Assembly: GCA_965240325.2 (NCBI GenBank) | Contig: OZ251231.1 | Span: forward strand, 868,001-932,000 | Length of the DNA: 64,000 nucleotides | From: Rebecca billardiae RCC1528 | Taxonomy: Eukaryota; Haptophyta | Direction: 5' to 3' | Shown: positions 30,171 through 40,435 of the stretch, piece by piece | Position numbering within the stretch: position 1 is the stretch's first letter | Layout of the letters: each line of letters opens with the position of its first letter | Made by a program: the position numbers and the translations under genes | The notes under the pieces: generated by a model | What the model was told of the DNA's origin: nothing | What the model saw: only the letters and a program-made list of their open reading frames with translations | Databases searched by the model: none

Positions 30171-31010
30171 ATGATCGTGCGACCTGGGGCGGTCCTCGCC
30201 CGACTTGCACGTCGAACGCTCGCACGGGCGATAGTATCAAGCGCTGCGCACGACAACCACCTCGCGCGATCCACTGCCGCGCGTCGGGCTCGGTGCGGAA
30301 AGGCCCTCATCACGAGGTGTCTCGCGGGCGGGAAGCGCCATCGCACGCGACGCAAGATTTGGCGCGGCCTTCTGAACTCGATCGCCGGAATCCGCGCACC
30401 GGACTGTCTGTCGCGGTTCCTCCCTCAGCCGAAGCCCACGTCCGGCCTGCATGGCGTCGACGGTGACCAATGCGACGGAAGCGCAGCGCCAACGGCGTAC
30501 GACGCGCAGCGGACGCACCTCCCGGGTCTGTCGCCGTGGCAGCAACCGCGTCTTCGCGAGTTGGCGACCCTCGCCGCAGCGCGACACAGACAAGCCCGTG
30601 ATGCCATCCGCAGAGAGATGAATCGTCGAGCATGCAACATCGACGCGCCATCCTCGTCCATGGCGCAGGCGCTGCGGGACGAGGCGGACGTCGTCACGCC
30701 GGTGACGGATGCGCTGCGATTCGTGTGCCTGCTCGAGCAGCTTGTGCCCACTCTTAATCGCGAGTGGCCCACGCTGTCGCTGTGCGCGCGCGCGCGCACA
30801 ACCAACAGCTCATCGTGCCGCCGAACACGCGGGCGCGGGACCTGTCGCACGAGACGAAGAGCGACGACCGCGTGAACGTCAACGCGCTCGTGCTCAGCGT
30901 GGTGGCCGTGCACGACGTCAACGCGACCTTCGCCGAGCCCATCATGCCCGGAGCGGACATCGGCATCCTCGCGATCTCGGCTGGCGGCAGGAGGACATGC
31001 AAACGATCTA
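30171..31010 (+). pseudogene. Uncharacterised reading frame, probably broken by a GC-run frameshift
   Basis: From the ATG at 30171 a frame runs to 30875. Residues 130-220 look like real protein (RLRELATLAAARHRQARDAI, then TPVTDALRFVCLLEQLVPTL), after which composition turns to Arg/Thr/Ser noise. At the (gc)n run near 30785-30797 the protein-like text moves to another frame and continues to about 31010 (QLIVPPNTRARDLSHE, then VNVNALVLSVVAVHDVNATF, then PGADIGILAISAGG). No acceptable intron borders explain the switch. I recognise no domain. It is either a decayed gene or a sequencing slip in the GC run. Confidence 0.35.
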
Positions 31011-31330
31011 CTGAGTCATCTAGCTACTCTGGCGGCTTCGTCGGCGGAGAAACGCTACTCGATGACGCCATCGCGGTCGAGATGCGGCACATGCAGCGCG
31101 TACGCGCGCTCGCGCGGAGCAACGGGCCACCCGCCCCGCCCCGCGTGCTCCGTGGACGTGGGTGTGGGCCTCGCTGAGTCCGGGCGCACCGAAACGTCGG
31201 TACTCACGACTACGAGTGTCACGCGGGAGAACTTCAGGAGTCACTGGTCCGACCGTCCGTCACCCACTCTGAGCGAATATGTGGACGAAAGACGCGAACC
31301 CGGCCCAGCAGGGCTCAAAGATCCGGTGCT

Positions 31331-31712
31331 CGGTACGCGTACCGGTGCACCGGCGCCGCAGGCGGCGGTGTACCGGTACACCGGTGCGCACCGCGGGGGG
31401 GTCCGGGGGGGGTGTCCCCCCCGGGGCCCCGCCGGCCCGAGACGATGAAAAATTTTGGGCCTATTTACTGATAGAAACAGCCCAATTATTGGACGAAATA
31501 TCGGCGGCGTATTCGCCTCCCCTGAGAGTGCCAGCAGTGACTCCGACCTCGGAGTCCACTGACAAGTGACAGAGCTCTGCTCCGCGTACTCCGTACTCGC
31601 GGGTGCTGTGGTCCGGGCGCACACGCCCCCTCCCGGACTCTCACCGGTGCGCGGCAGTTTGTGGCGGTGCATACGGTTAGCACCGGTAGCACCGGTACGG
31701 TATTTACCGGTG
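31331..31712. repeat. Cluster of overlapping ACCGGT palindromes
   Basis: Seven ACCGGT sites lie in about 380 bases. They include a perfect 18-base palindrome at 31366-31383 (cggtgtaccggtacaccg), a 14-base one at 31331-31344 (cggtacgcgtaccg) and a 12-base one at 31342-31353 (ccggtgcaccgg). Confidence 0.7.
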
Positions 31713-32528
31713 TCCGGTGTACCGTCTTGGAGCCCTGGAACCCGCAGAGAAATATTGCGACAGCACTGGCACGGCCCGCCGACCCCCCCGCCCGCCAGGG
31801 CACAGTTTATATATTTATGACATGCATGTTCATAATAACTGATGTTGTCAAGTTATTGTTGTCACGAGTTCGGACCGGTCCGTCGGAGGCCAAAAAAATT
31901 CATCAGCACGATGGAGTCCTCCGTGTTCGACTGTGACGACGCGTTCAAACACGTCGCGAGGCGTGAGAAGACGTCGATTACGTACTTCGATGAGGACTAC
32001 GTTACTTCGTCCGCCGCCCCGGAGATCTTTCGATTGGTACCCTCATCGCCCTCTGGCTCCCAGGGGTTCGTCTGAATGCACCCCGGACAGCACCCCCCCC
32101 CCATAGGGTCACTGGACGTCCCTGACCGTGGCTGTCAGAGCATGCGGCCATCAGGCTTCGAGTTCTTAGGCCGCCGAAGACCGGGCCTGATAATGATTAC
32201 ACGGAACTCGTGACTCAGTGATCCGGCGACCCCGCGTCCCCGCCCGCGGTCCCCGGGACTGGGAGGCCCCGGTTGTAAACTGCTCCGCGGGGGACCACTG
32301 AGTACTAGTCGTATTCGAGTGCTCAGCACAGTAGGAAGTTAGGACAGTCTAGTCATTAACTTGCACTACACTCGGCTCAGGCACCGATCTGCTTTCTGGC
32401 CTCAGACTCAGTACAGTTTACTAAGAATAAGCTGAGACGCACACAGCTGACTAGGCAGGCCGCAGGCGAGATTGCAGTACATAGTAATCATCAACGCTTG
32501 AACACGTAGAAATAATACCGCTGCATGA

Positions 32529-32533
<5 letters not shown>

Positions 32534-32598
<65 letters not shown>
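32534..32598. repeat. (TG)n microsatellite
   Basis: About 32 uninterrupted TG units. Confidence 0.95.
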
Positions 32599-32599
<1 letters not shown>

Positions 32600-33871
32600 C
32601 GGTATTCGTAGTTAAGGCCGGACTGCAACGGATTCCGTGGGACTGGGTGAGGATGCCCGGCTATGAGCTGGTTGGCGCTCAGCGCCGTCGCCGTCGTGCA
32701 CGATGTATAGCGGTTGCTCGCCGTCCGCCGCCGGTGCACGCCTCCGCCTCGGAGACCGAGTCCGAGCCGTATGTATGGCGTGTCCGCGGGCGCTTACACT
32801 TCACAGTCAGTCCGCGTTGTCGTGGACAGACGCGTGCCCGTGTCGGCTGCGCCGCGCACGGGCGCAGCGTGCACACAACAACTAGTCACCGAGTCGACGC
32901 CTCGGTGACCCCACCCCTTCATCTCGTGTAGGCTGTGAGACGTTGCGTGGTGAACCCATACGGTTTGAGTCTGACTGAGTCACCGGTGACCGTTCTGACC
33001 GTGTCCGTCACTCTCCTGTCTCAGCCTGACGCGCACGCGGCAAGACTCGCAGCTCAGCCAACTCCCTCGAGCGCGGTATCAAGTGCGATCGGCGATGCGG
33101 ACTTGCTGTGTGTAGAGAATGCACCTGCCATGCGACTGCACAGCCCAGGCGGGCGGGTTCCCGGTACGGCGACGATTGTGGCGAGGAGGAAGGAGCTCAT
33201 GAACAATGGGAGTGAATCTTGGAACATCACGTCATCAAGTCCGCATCATCAATTATTGCCCGCCACCGCGCCACGCCTACCTCAGATTCATTATGGAGAT
33301 TCTCCACCGAGATCTACATGACTCTGAGAGAAACAAATATGAGCTTGAGTACGTGCTGAAACGCCGGTTCGCGTACAGAGTCCACACTTATAGGTAGACG
33401 AAGCCAGTTGGAAAATAAGGTAAGAGCTTGTAATCAAGACCAAATAAGTCAAAACCTGGATGGATCGAATTTCATTTACCAAGGTCTATGATACGGATCA
33501 GTTTGTGTGCGACGAATAATTCGCGCGCCTGACCAGCTGCTCTCTATCTAATCGTCATCCTATTCTTACGTGTAACCGTACCTGTCAGTACCACGACAGA
33601 CGAATCAGGAGAGCTGCGCCCTCGTGTCTTTAGAATTAGTACGCTCATATCGGGCGCCCGAAGCGCTGCCCTCAGCTACCGCCCTTGCCTCCCGGTCACT
33701 ACGTCGCCTCGCCGAACCTGCTGAGTGCTGGGCAAAGAAAGTAAGGAAGTCGCGTGAGAGCGCCCGCCTGGCCACCTCACGGCGGGGAGGAGGTCCCCCG
33801 GCCTGGCCCCTCCGTCTGGGAGCACACCCCTACGTGGCCGGGACGCGAGGGAACCCCGGCGCCGAAATCAG

Positions 33872-34861
33872 ATGTCATCCGAGGGCCCTTTGCGATCCTC
33901 CCAGCTCCAGAAGCGGATCAAGTGGACGGCGGAGCTGCACGGCGCATTCGAGGCGGCCGTGAAGGAGCTCGGCGGGATCGAGCATGCCAAGCCAATGGCA
34001 ATCCTGAATCGCATGAACGTGCCTGGGCTGACGCGGGACCAGGTCAAGAGCCACCTGCAGACCTATGTTGGCCTCGAGAGGATCAAGATGAAGTTCTCGG
34101 CTCTCGCCGAGGCCGGTGGCACAACAATCCCCACTTCTCAAAATGCCGCTGCTTCTCTGGAAGTCCACGCTGCTGCCGCGTACGGGCACTGCCGCTGGGA
34201 GTGCCCAAGCGAAGACGACGAGCGCCATCGGAAGCAAGCGCGCTACGACGACGTCGCAGCCTTCTCACACCCCCACATTGCCCAGGTCTGCCCCCCGCCA
34301 GGCGTGCTCTGGTCCATGCACGAAGGGACGTCAGCCCCGACGCAGCGGCCGGCGTACGTTTCGATGGACGGTCAGGCTCTCACGTGGATGGACAATGGCG
34401 GGACGAAGCCGCCGCCGCCGCAGATGGTCCAGCCCGCCCCTTCAATGGAGCAGTGGTACGGCTACCAGGCGCCCCCCGTGCCCATGCACGACTGGCTCCC
34501 CTACCAGCCGTGCGCGCCCGTGCACTTCCAGCCGCCACCACAACAGCCGGCACAGCAGAGCACGACGCTGTGGCATACCAACAATACGCCCGACCAGCGC
34601 TACTACTATCCAACGCAGGTGATGACGCGGCCTCTGAGCCCGGCGATCGCGCTGGGCGGCCCACCACACGCTGACAGCCGTTCGTCTGCCTTAGGACCCG
34701 TGCCGTGGAGTTCTGAGTACGCGCGTCTCCCGGCGTCCGTCGCCATGGGCATGTACTCTGTCTCTGCCACCGGCGCTGCGCGCATCATGCCCGATGGCAC
34801 CTGCTGCTGGTCGGACCACAGTTTACAGTGGCCTGGTGGAGACATGCGCAGATCATATTGA
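33872..34861 (+). CDS. GARP/PHR1-type Myb-like transcription factor
   Basis: 329 residues, single exon. Residues 14-72 form a GARP (Myb-SHAQKYF-like) DNA-binding domain: RIKWTAELHGAFEAAVKELG, then GIEHAKPMAILNRMNVPGLT, then RDQVKSHLQTYVGLERI. This matches PHR1/MYB-CC and G2-like factors of plants and algae, which include phosphate-starvation regulators. The usual SHLQKY is SHLQTY here. A coiled-coil region, diagnostic of MYB-CC, is not evident. The rest is disordered, rich in Pro/Gln/Tyr/Met with aromatic patches (QWYGYQAPPVPMHDWLPYQP), probably an activation region. Start: first ATG in frame after an upstream stop-rich region. The target genes are unknown. Confidence 0.9.
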   Translation: MSSEGPLRSSQLQKRIKWTAELHGAFEAAVKELGGIEHAKPMAILNRMNVPGLTRDQVKSHLQTYVGLERIKMKFSALAEAGGTTIPTSQNAAASLEVHAAAAYGHCRWECPSEDDERHRKQARYDDVAAFSHPHIAQVCPPPGVLWSMHEGTSAPTQRPAYVSMDGQALTWMDNGGTKPPPPQMVQPAPSMEQWYGYQAPPVPMHDWLPYQPCAPVHFQPPPQQPAQQSTTLWHTNNTPDQRYYYPTQVMTRPLSPAIALGGPPHADSRSSALGPVPWSSEYARLPASVAMGMYSVSATGAARIMPDGTCCWSDHSLQWPGGDMRRSY

Positions 34862-36368
34862 CTGCGACGCAGCGACGAGTGGCCCACGAGCACACCGAGC
34901 GTACCTATAGTGTCAGATTAAAATATGTCAACAAACTCTAGCTGACTCTCGATCCGCGGCGTACGTCGAACTGCTGACGACAGTGACGTACAGTGTCAGT
35001 AGTCGGGACCCGGCGGCGGCGCGCGGCCCGCGTCGTCCCTTACCGCAGTCTGCTTCATCTATATCCGAAGCATATTTGGATGGGCGGCCGTGGGGGGGCA
35101 CTGGGCGCGCAGGTAGACGGCGCGAGTGGGCGCGCGCACGCTGGGGGGCATCTTTGGGACCATACCCATCGACGACCCGAGCCTCGCCGCCGCCGCCCTT
35201 CCCCTTCTCCCGTGCCACGGCGCCCAGACGGAGAGCCAAACGAGCGTTTATTGATTGAACGTGCCATCACGAAGCAGATTTGGAATGGTGCTCAAACCGC
35301 TGCGGAGGTGATCGTCAGGCTGCGGCGTGAGGCTGGGAGGGGTATCATAACATAATGGATGACGGTCGTCACCCGTGCGCCGGTCGGTAGGCTGCTACTC
35401 AGCGCCCGTAGGCTCGTACGCTGCACCTCGAGCTCAAGATCCCTCACCGTGGGCTCCGCGCGAGTGACACTGAGCACGAGGAGGGTGTACTTGCGAGGGG
35501 TACGCGCGTCGCGCCTGCGATCGACGCCAAGATAAGCAAAGGAGCGATACCAGTATACCACCGCTCCCGTCAAGCGCCTGCCTGACCTGTGAGCGGCGTA
35601 CACACCATGCGCGGCGTGCCGCAAGGAAGGAAGGAGCCCGAACCGTGTCTCAGCGTGTCCCGCGCGACTGGCTGGTGGGCGCTTTCAGCGTGATCGGTCA
35701 TGCGAACGCGCGCAGAGTAACGCGCGCAGTATGTACACTGTCTGCAATCATCCTGGTCGGTCGCCCACGTGCTTGAAGCAGCTGCAAGGAGTGCAGCCGG
35801 GTGTCGCTGGCCAGTCCGAGCGCCCGCCAGCACGACGGCAGCTCGGCGCCGCCGCGCATTGCCATCGTGGAGGCGTTGAAGCTGGATGGACCAGGCTGGC
35901 GGCTGTCTGAGGGTAGCTAGACCATACCTGGTCACTCTCAAGCCGTGATGATCGCCCAGGCGCGCGTGAGGGGGGGGGGGCGCAAGGCGCGCGCAGCGGC
36001 CGCCGTCAACTCTGACTTCCATACAGTTCTGCGGTAAAGTAAGGAGAGGGATACGTAAGCCTGACTGACTGACAAGTCAGACATGACAGATGGCGTCATG
36101 GCGATGCCGCCAGGGGCGGACGGGTCGGAGATGACGCCGGTGACGGGTGGGCCGGGCCATGTTGCGGCAGTCGCCATCTGTCATGTCTGATGTCAGTCGT
36201 CGGCGGTGGCACCGCAACTGTAGTATACGGCTATATAGATTGTGATTGACTCTCGTCACTATCTGACGACTACTCTGCTGACTCTGCGAATGATCAGATC
36301 GATAAAGTTCTACTCAATCGTCGACTGACGACTGACTCACCTACTACTTAGTCCGACGCAGCCAGTGC

Positions 36369-36638
36369 TCAGTCTACTGACTCGAGTCTAGCTCGCAGCA
36401 CTGCAACCTGGACTGAGGCACATTCCGCCACAAAAAAACCGGCCCACGTCGACCGCGAACCACGCGCCGTGCCTGCAACGATAGACTCATTGGTCTCGTT
36501 GTCTTGGTCGTGTGACACGTCCCATTTGGCGCCGAACGAACGGCCGAAGCGACCGAGCTGGGCCACAGATCGCCATGGTATCTTCATCAGCACGTATCCA
36601 TCGGCCATGCTGTCGTTCCGATCATCGTTGCCATTCAT
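36369..36638 (-). CDS. Small hypothetical open frame (89 residues)
   Basis: ATG-initiated, with ordinary amino-acid composition despite surrounding DNA that is otherwise full of stops. It begins MNGNDDRNDSMADGYVLMKI and ends VLRARLESVD. No signal peptide, membrane segment or known domain. It could be an exon or chance. Confidence 0.2.
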   Translation of the reverse strand: MNGNDDRNDSMADGYVLMKIPWRSVAQLGRFGRSFGAKWDVSHDQDNETNESIVAGTARGSRSTWAGFFVAECASVQVAVLRARLESVD

Positions 36639-37155
36639 TCATCGAGCCACTGCAGTCACCATGAGAGGCAAAGAGGACGCGGTGGAGGAGGAGTCAACGC
36701 CGTGCCCATTAGCTGATAGGCAGGGCTGGGCCGAGCGTGCGTCGCGGGCCTGACAAGGTGTCGGCGAGACCTTCCTGCAACGACACTTCGGGTTGGCCAC
36801 AGCCGTTGGACCGTGGTCTACCTCACAGGGACCGTCACGACCGCGGCGGGGGCCATCCGCTGCTCTACAAACGTGCCTCGCGGCCAGATCGCGGCCACCA
36901 CGAACGTCGGCATGCAAGTTCAGAGCAGCAGCGGACGAGATCATGGCCAGCATGAAGTTCTCATGTCACCCACAGTGGGCCTACTCCTAGTGGCCGTGCG
37001 TGCGCACCATGCGCCGCTGCTCGCGCCACCATGAGCCTTGAGCGTGAGCATTGAGCGTGTCCTCGAGCCAGTCGGCTGTGGTCGGCACTGGTGAGCAGCA
37101 CCTCGCTTGCAAGTTCAATCAAGACAGTGGGGCCTTTTCAAGGAGATCGAGTTTA

Positions 37156-37408
37156 AAATCATAGAATGAGTTGACCACCTTTGGCTACCGTGAGTCCTGA
37201 GTACTCCTGACCAGTGTCCCAGGACCACGTGCACTGTACATAGTTTTAACTGCAGAACATTCGCGTCGATCCACGCCGATCCCTCGAGCCCGGGACGCAC
37301 CTGACTCATGAGTTCACCACCTTTCGCTACCGTGAGTACTGCAGAACATTCGCGTCGATCCACGCCGATCCCTCGAGCCCGGGACGCACCTGACTCATTC
37401 TATGATTT
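37156..37408. mobile_element. MITE-like element, 253 bp, with 16-bp inverted termini and TA flanks
   Basis: The left end AAATCATAGAATGAGT is exactly reverse-complementary to the right end ACTCATTCTATGATTT, and both are flanked by TA (37154-37155 and 37409-37410), the target duplication of Tc1/mariner-type elements. The interior has no coding capacity and contains a 60-bp direct duplication (37250-37309 and 37339-37398). Confidence 0.65.
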
Positions 37409-38346
37409 TACCACACAGGTAGGACGGCGCAGGTCTAGCTCCTGATTCGTCGTCGGCAGTGGGCGAGTGGCATCATCCAAGGAGACTTTAAAAATCCCCT
37501 TATTGCATCATCATCCATATCATTCATCAACGGATCGCGTGATGATTCGCGCATCAGATTTCTCGGGCGCCGGACTCGGCTGGAGGCGGAGCCAGCCCGG
37601 CGACGGCGCGGGACAGAAGCACTCCGCTGTCATCGATGATCGCAATACAGCGCGTGTTCAGTGCGGTGCACAGAGGGCTGCCCTGCGGCCTGCAGGCGCT
37701 CGCAGCCGCAAGTAGTCCCGTGAGCGCGCGCGAATCCTGCCTCCTGGGCCTGGCAACTTGGGGAAAATCAGCTGCACGACAGCTCGTGCCGGCTGGCCCA
37801 CGCGCGAAACGGCCTCCAATCGATGTAAATACCAGCTTCTCTAGCACACAGCCAGACACGTGAAATGAAAAGATCACGGCTGTGCGGGAATCAATCAGTC
37901 CAGATTGACCGTGACCGCGGCGTGCTGTCCGGTGCCCGCCAGCTGTGACAGGCGGCGTAGCCGAGGCGTCGTAGCTGAAGTAGTGAGTAGAAACTAGAAT
38001 AGGATTGCTAGTAGATTACTGTAGATACTAAATCGGACGTGGTGTGGGCAGGCCTGAGTGTCTTAGCGAGCGTGCGTTGCCTCGGGCTGGTTCATCGCCG
38101 GTGCTGACTGGCGTACGGTATTGGTCACACTGAGTGGTACGTCCCACCGTAGTCCGTACTCCCCGGGCCACGGGCAGCGCGGTACTCTGATGACGTGACG
38201 GACTTGACGTCTGTACCGCGGCCCCGGGTCGGAATCGGATGCTGCGCTATACTGTTATAGTTACGGCGATGCCACCGCCTGCCCAGGTGGCAGAGGTGTT
38301 GCCTCGGTGGCATCCCGTCACCATGCATTCTGCCATCGGAGCATGC

Positions 38347-40200
38347 TCACTGCTCGGCGACGGGGGGCTCCCAGTCGACTAGGCACGCGTCGAGAGCGCC
38401 GCTGATAGCATCGCGGTCGAGGCCAACGCCGATGAAGACGAGCTCCTGCCGGCGATCGCCCGCGCCGCTGCCGCCCTCCTCGAGAGGCTGGTCGAAGTCG
38501 GACATGATCGACTCCGTGTACTCCGCGGGCCACGTCTCGCGTGGCACGGCTGCCCACCACGAGCCGAGCCGCTCGAGCGAGCCGTGCGCACGCGCGTGCG
38601 ACCAGTAGAAGGCGGTTTTGTCCTCGCCCTCGAGCCAGACGAAGCCCTTGGAGCGAAGCACTCCCGCCCAGAGGGCGGTGGCGTCGGACGTGCCGTCGGG
38701 CGCGCGGCCGGGCCCGGGAAGCGAGCCCTGCGCCGCCTGCTCCCGCTGCACCCGCTGCAGCGCCTCGAGCACCCCCGCCAGCTTCGCGCGTGCGAACGGC
38801 CGCCTGCCGGTGTACACAAAGGTGCCGATGCCAAACCGCTCGGACGCAGTCGTCTCGGCCGAGTGCCCGTGGCTGTGCTCGTGCGCGTGGCCGTGCTCGT
38901 GGCTGTGCTCGTGCGCGTGGCTGTGCTTGTGCGCGTGCTCATCTGCGTGCCCGTGCTCGTGGCTGTGCTCGCCAGTGTCGGCGCACGCGTCCGGCCGGTC
39001 TGCTTGCTGCGCGTGCTCGTGAGAGTGCGAGTGGCCCGCGTGCTCTGCGTGCTCTGCGTCGGAGGCAGCCTCAGCGGGCCCATCGGCACGCGCCTCCTTG
39101 AAGCGCGCCAAGTCCACGGCGGCCTTGTGGTCCATCACGTCGTTGCTCATCGCCACCGAGTCTACCGCCGCTGCCTCGTCCGCAGCCAGCCCGTAACCTT
39201 CGGGCAGGATCGCCGAGAGCGGCACCACGCCGTGCACGGCGTCCACCACCGTGGCGTACCCGTTCAGCTCGCGCACGAGAGCGCGCACCGCGTCGGCCTC
39301 GGCGGGGGTGACGCAGTCGAGCTTGTTGAGCACGACCACGTCGGCCGTCTCGACCTGCTCGACGAGCAGGTCAACCACCTGCCGGTGCGCCGCCGGGTCG
39401 GCCTGCGGCGGCGGTGCGAACGGCGCATTCGCGCCTGGCGCGCCGCCAGCCGCCGCTGCGCCGCCGTTGTCGCCGAGCAAGTCGGGCCGCTCGCGCACCT
39501 GCTGCAGCGAGTTGAGCTGCTCGTTGAACGTGGACGCGTCGACGACCGTCACCATCCGCGCGAGCTGCACCGCCTGCATCACCTGGTAACCCAGCTCCGT
39601 CGCCTCCTGGAACGAGTCGCGCACCAGCTTGGGCTCGGCCACGCCCGACGACTCGACCAGCACGTGGTCGTACCGCTGCTGCTTCATGTACGAGAGCGAG
39701 ACGAGCTCGCTCAGGGCGGAGAAGAGCTCGTCGCCCGCGTTGCAGCAGATGCATCCATTCTGCAGCTGTACCATGTCCATCTCCATGCCGGCCGACGGCT
39801 TCGGACCATCGCCTGCCGCAGCCGCACCGCCGCCACCGCCCGTGCGCTCCGCCACCAGCTTCGCGTCGACGTTGACGGCAGCCACGTCGTTGACCAGGAC
39901 GCCCACGCGATAGCCCTCACCATTCTCTAGCACGTGCTTCAGCAACGTCGTCTTGCCCGCGCCCAGGAAGCCCGAGATCACCGTGACAGGCAGCGGATGG
40001 CGGGCCTGATCGTCAAGCCACTTCTGCGGGTCGGGAGGAGTGGACACGTCGGTCGGCGAGGAGGATGCCGTGACGTGCGCGGCACGCCGAAGCGCCGGCG
40101 CGCGGGCAAGCACCGCCGAGCGGTGCGCGATCGGCACCGGGCCGCGCGCCGCGGCCGCTGCCGCCGAAGCGAACGCTGCGGCGAAGAGGGCGCGTGCCAT
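38347..40200 (-). CDS. COG0523 (CobW/ZNG1-like) metal-chaperone GTPase
   Basis: 617 residues from the ATG at 40200; in-frame sequence upstream to 40470 lacks conserved features. COG0523 GTPases deliver zinc or another metal to client proteins. Seen: Walker A GFLGAGKTTLLKHV (77-90), the metal-binding CICC (150-153), the switch-region VESSGVAEP, the guanine motif NKLD, a His/Glu/Asp-rich stretch with about two dozen His (SHEHGHADEHAHKHSHAHEH and flanks), and a CobW C-terminal domain (FGIGTFVYTGRRPF ... KGFVWLEG ... GLDRDAI). All GTPase and metal motifs are intact. The first 45 residues (MARALFAAAFASAAAAAARG and on) are a hydrophobic plus basic presequence, suggesting plastid or other organelle delivery. 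The enlarged His-rich loop probably stores or senses metal. Confidence 0.92.
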   Translation of the reverse strand: MARALFAAAFASAAAAAARGPVPIAHRSAVLARAPALRRAAHVTASSSPTDVSTPPDPQKWLDDQARHPLPVTVISGFLGAGKTTLLKHVLENGEGYRVGVLVNDVAAVNVDAKLVAERTGGGGGAAAAGDGPKPSAGMEMDMVQLQNGCICCNAGDELFSALSELVSLSYMKQQRYDHVLVESSGVAEPKLVRDSFQEATELGYQVMQAVQLARMVTVVDASTFNEQLNSLQQVRERPDLLGDNGGAAAAGGAPGANAPFAPPPQADPAAHRQVVDLLVEQVETADVVVLNKLDCVTPAEADAVRALVRELNGYATVVDAVHGVVPLSAILPEGYGLAADEAAAVDSVAMSNDVMDHKAAVDLARFKEARADGPAEAASDAEHAEHAGHSHSHEHAQQADRPDACADTGEHSHEHGHADEHAHKHSHAHEHSHEHGHAHEHSHGHSAETTASERFGIGTFVYTGRRPFARAKLAGVLEALQRVQREQAAQGSLPGPGRAPDGTSDATALWAGVLRSKGFVWLEGEDKTAFYWSHARAHGSLERLGSWWAAVPRETWPAEYTESIMSDFDQPLEEGGSGAGDRRQELVFIGVGLDRDAISGALDACLVDWEPPVAEQ

Positions 40201-40435
40201 CGCTGTCGCGAAAAAGAAGTCGTCGAGAGCCGACGCGTCGACCTGGTCCCGAATCGCCTCTGCTCGATCTCCATGGTCCGGTGCCGGCGTTCCGCTTCCC
40301 GGAGTGCTTTCGTTGCCCGCTGCGGCCGTTGCCTCCCCTCGGCCCCTCCCGGAGCAAGCTTGGGGTGGAGGCCGCGGAGCGCCAAGGAGCGCGTAGTGTG
40401 GGCCGACCCCGTCTTTGGTGGAGACCGCCGTCGAG
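40201..40435. promoter_or_regulatory. Shared divergent promoter region (COG0523 GTPase / three-exon small gene)
   Basis: 235 bases between outward-facing ATGs, with no TATA box. If zinc regulates the GTPase, a site would be expected here, but I see no recognisable element. Confidence 0.35.

Larger units (their letters stand above)
31011..33871. other. Gene-poor stretch with palindromes and (TG)n
   Basis: Contains a cluster of ACCGGT palindromes (31331-31712), a G-run/C-run hairpin near 31400-31430, a (TG)n at 32534-32598, and a 54-residue ATG frame at 31911-32075 (starting MESSVFDCDDAFKHV) that is acidic and protein-like but too short to judge. Confidence 0.5.
34862..38346. other. Long gene-poor stretch
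   Basis: I see no complete gene. It holds a small minus-strand frame (36369-36638), the MITE-like element at 37156-37408, and a frame of unclear meaning at 37554-37877 minus. Much of it is AT/GC-mixed DNA rich in short gact/agtc words with stops in all frames. Confidence 0.5.

Noticed and set aside
37554-37877. Minus-strand frame with a roadblock/LAMTOR3-like flavour (CIAIIDDSGVLLSRAV)
   Set aside because: Only about 15 residues are suggestive, no start or supporting exons were found, and the rest does not fit the fold.
38584-39930. A 448-codon plus-strand frame antisense to the COG0523 GTPase
   Set aside because: Val/Arg/Leu-rich text produced by the reverse of the His-rich loop; no domain.
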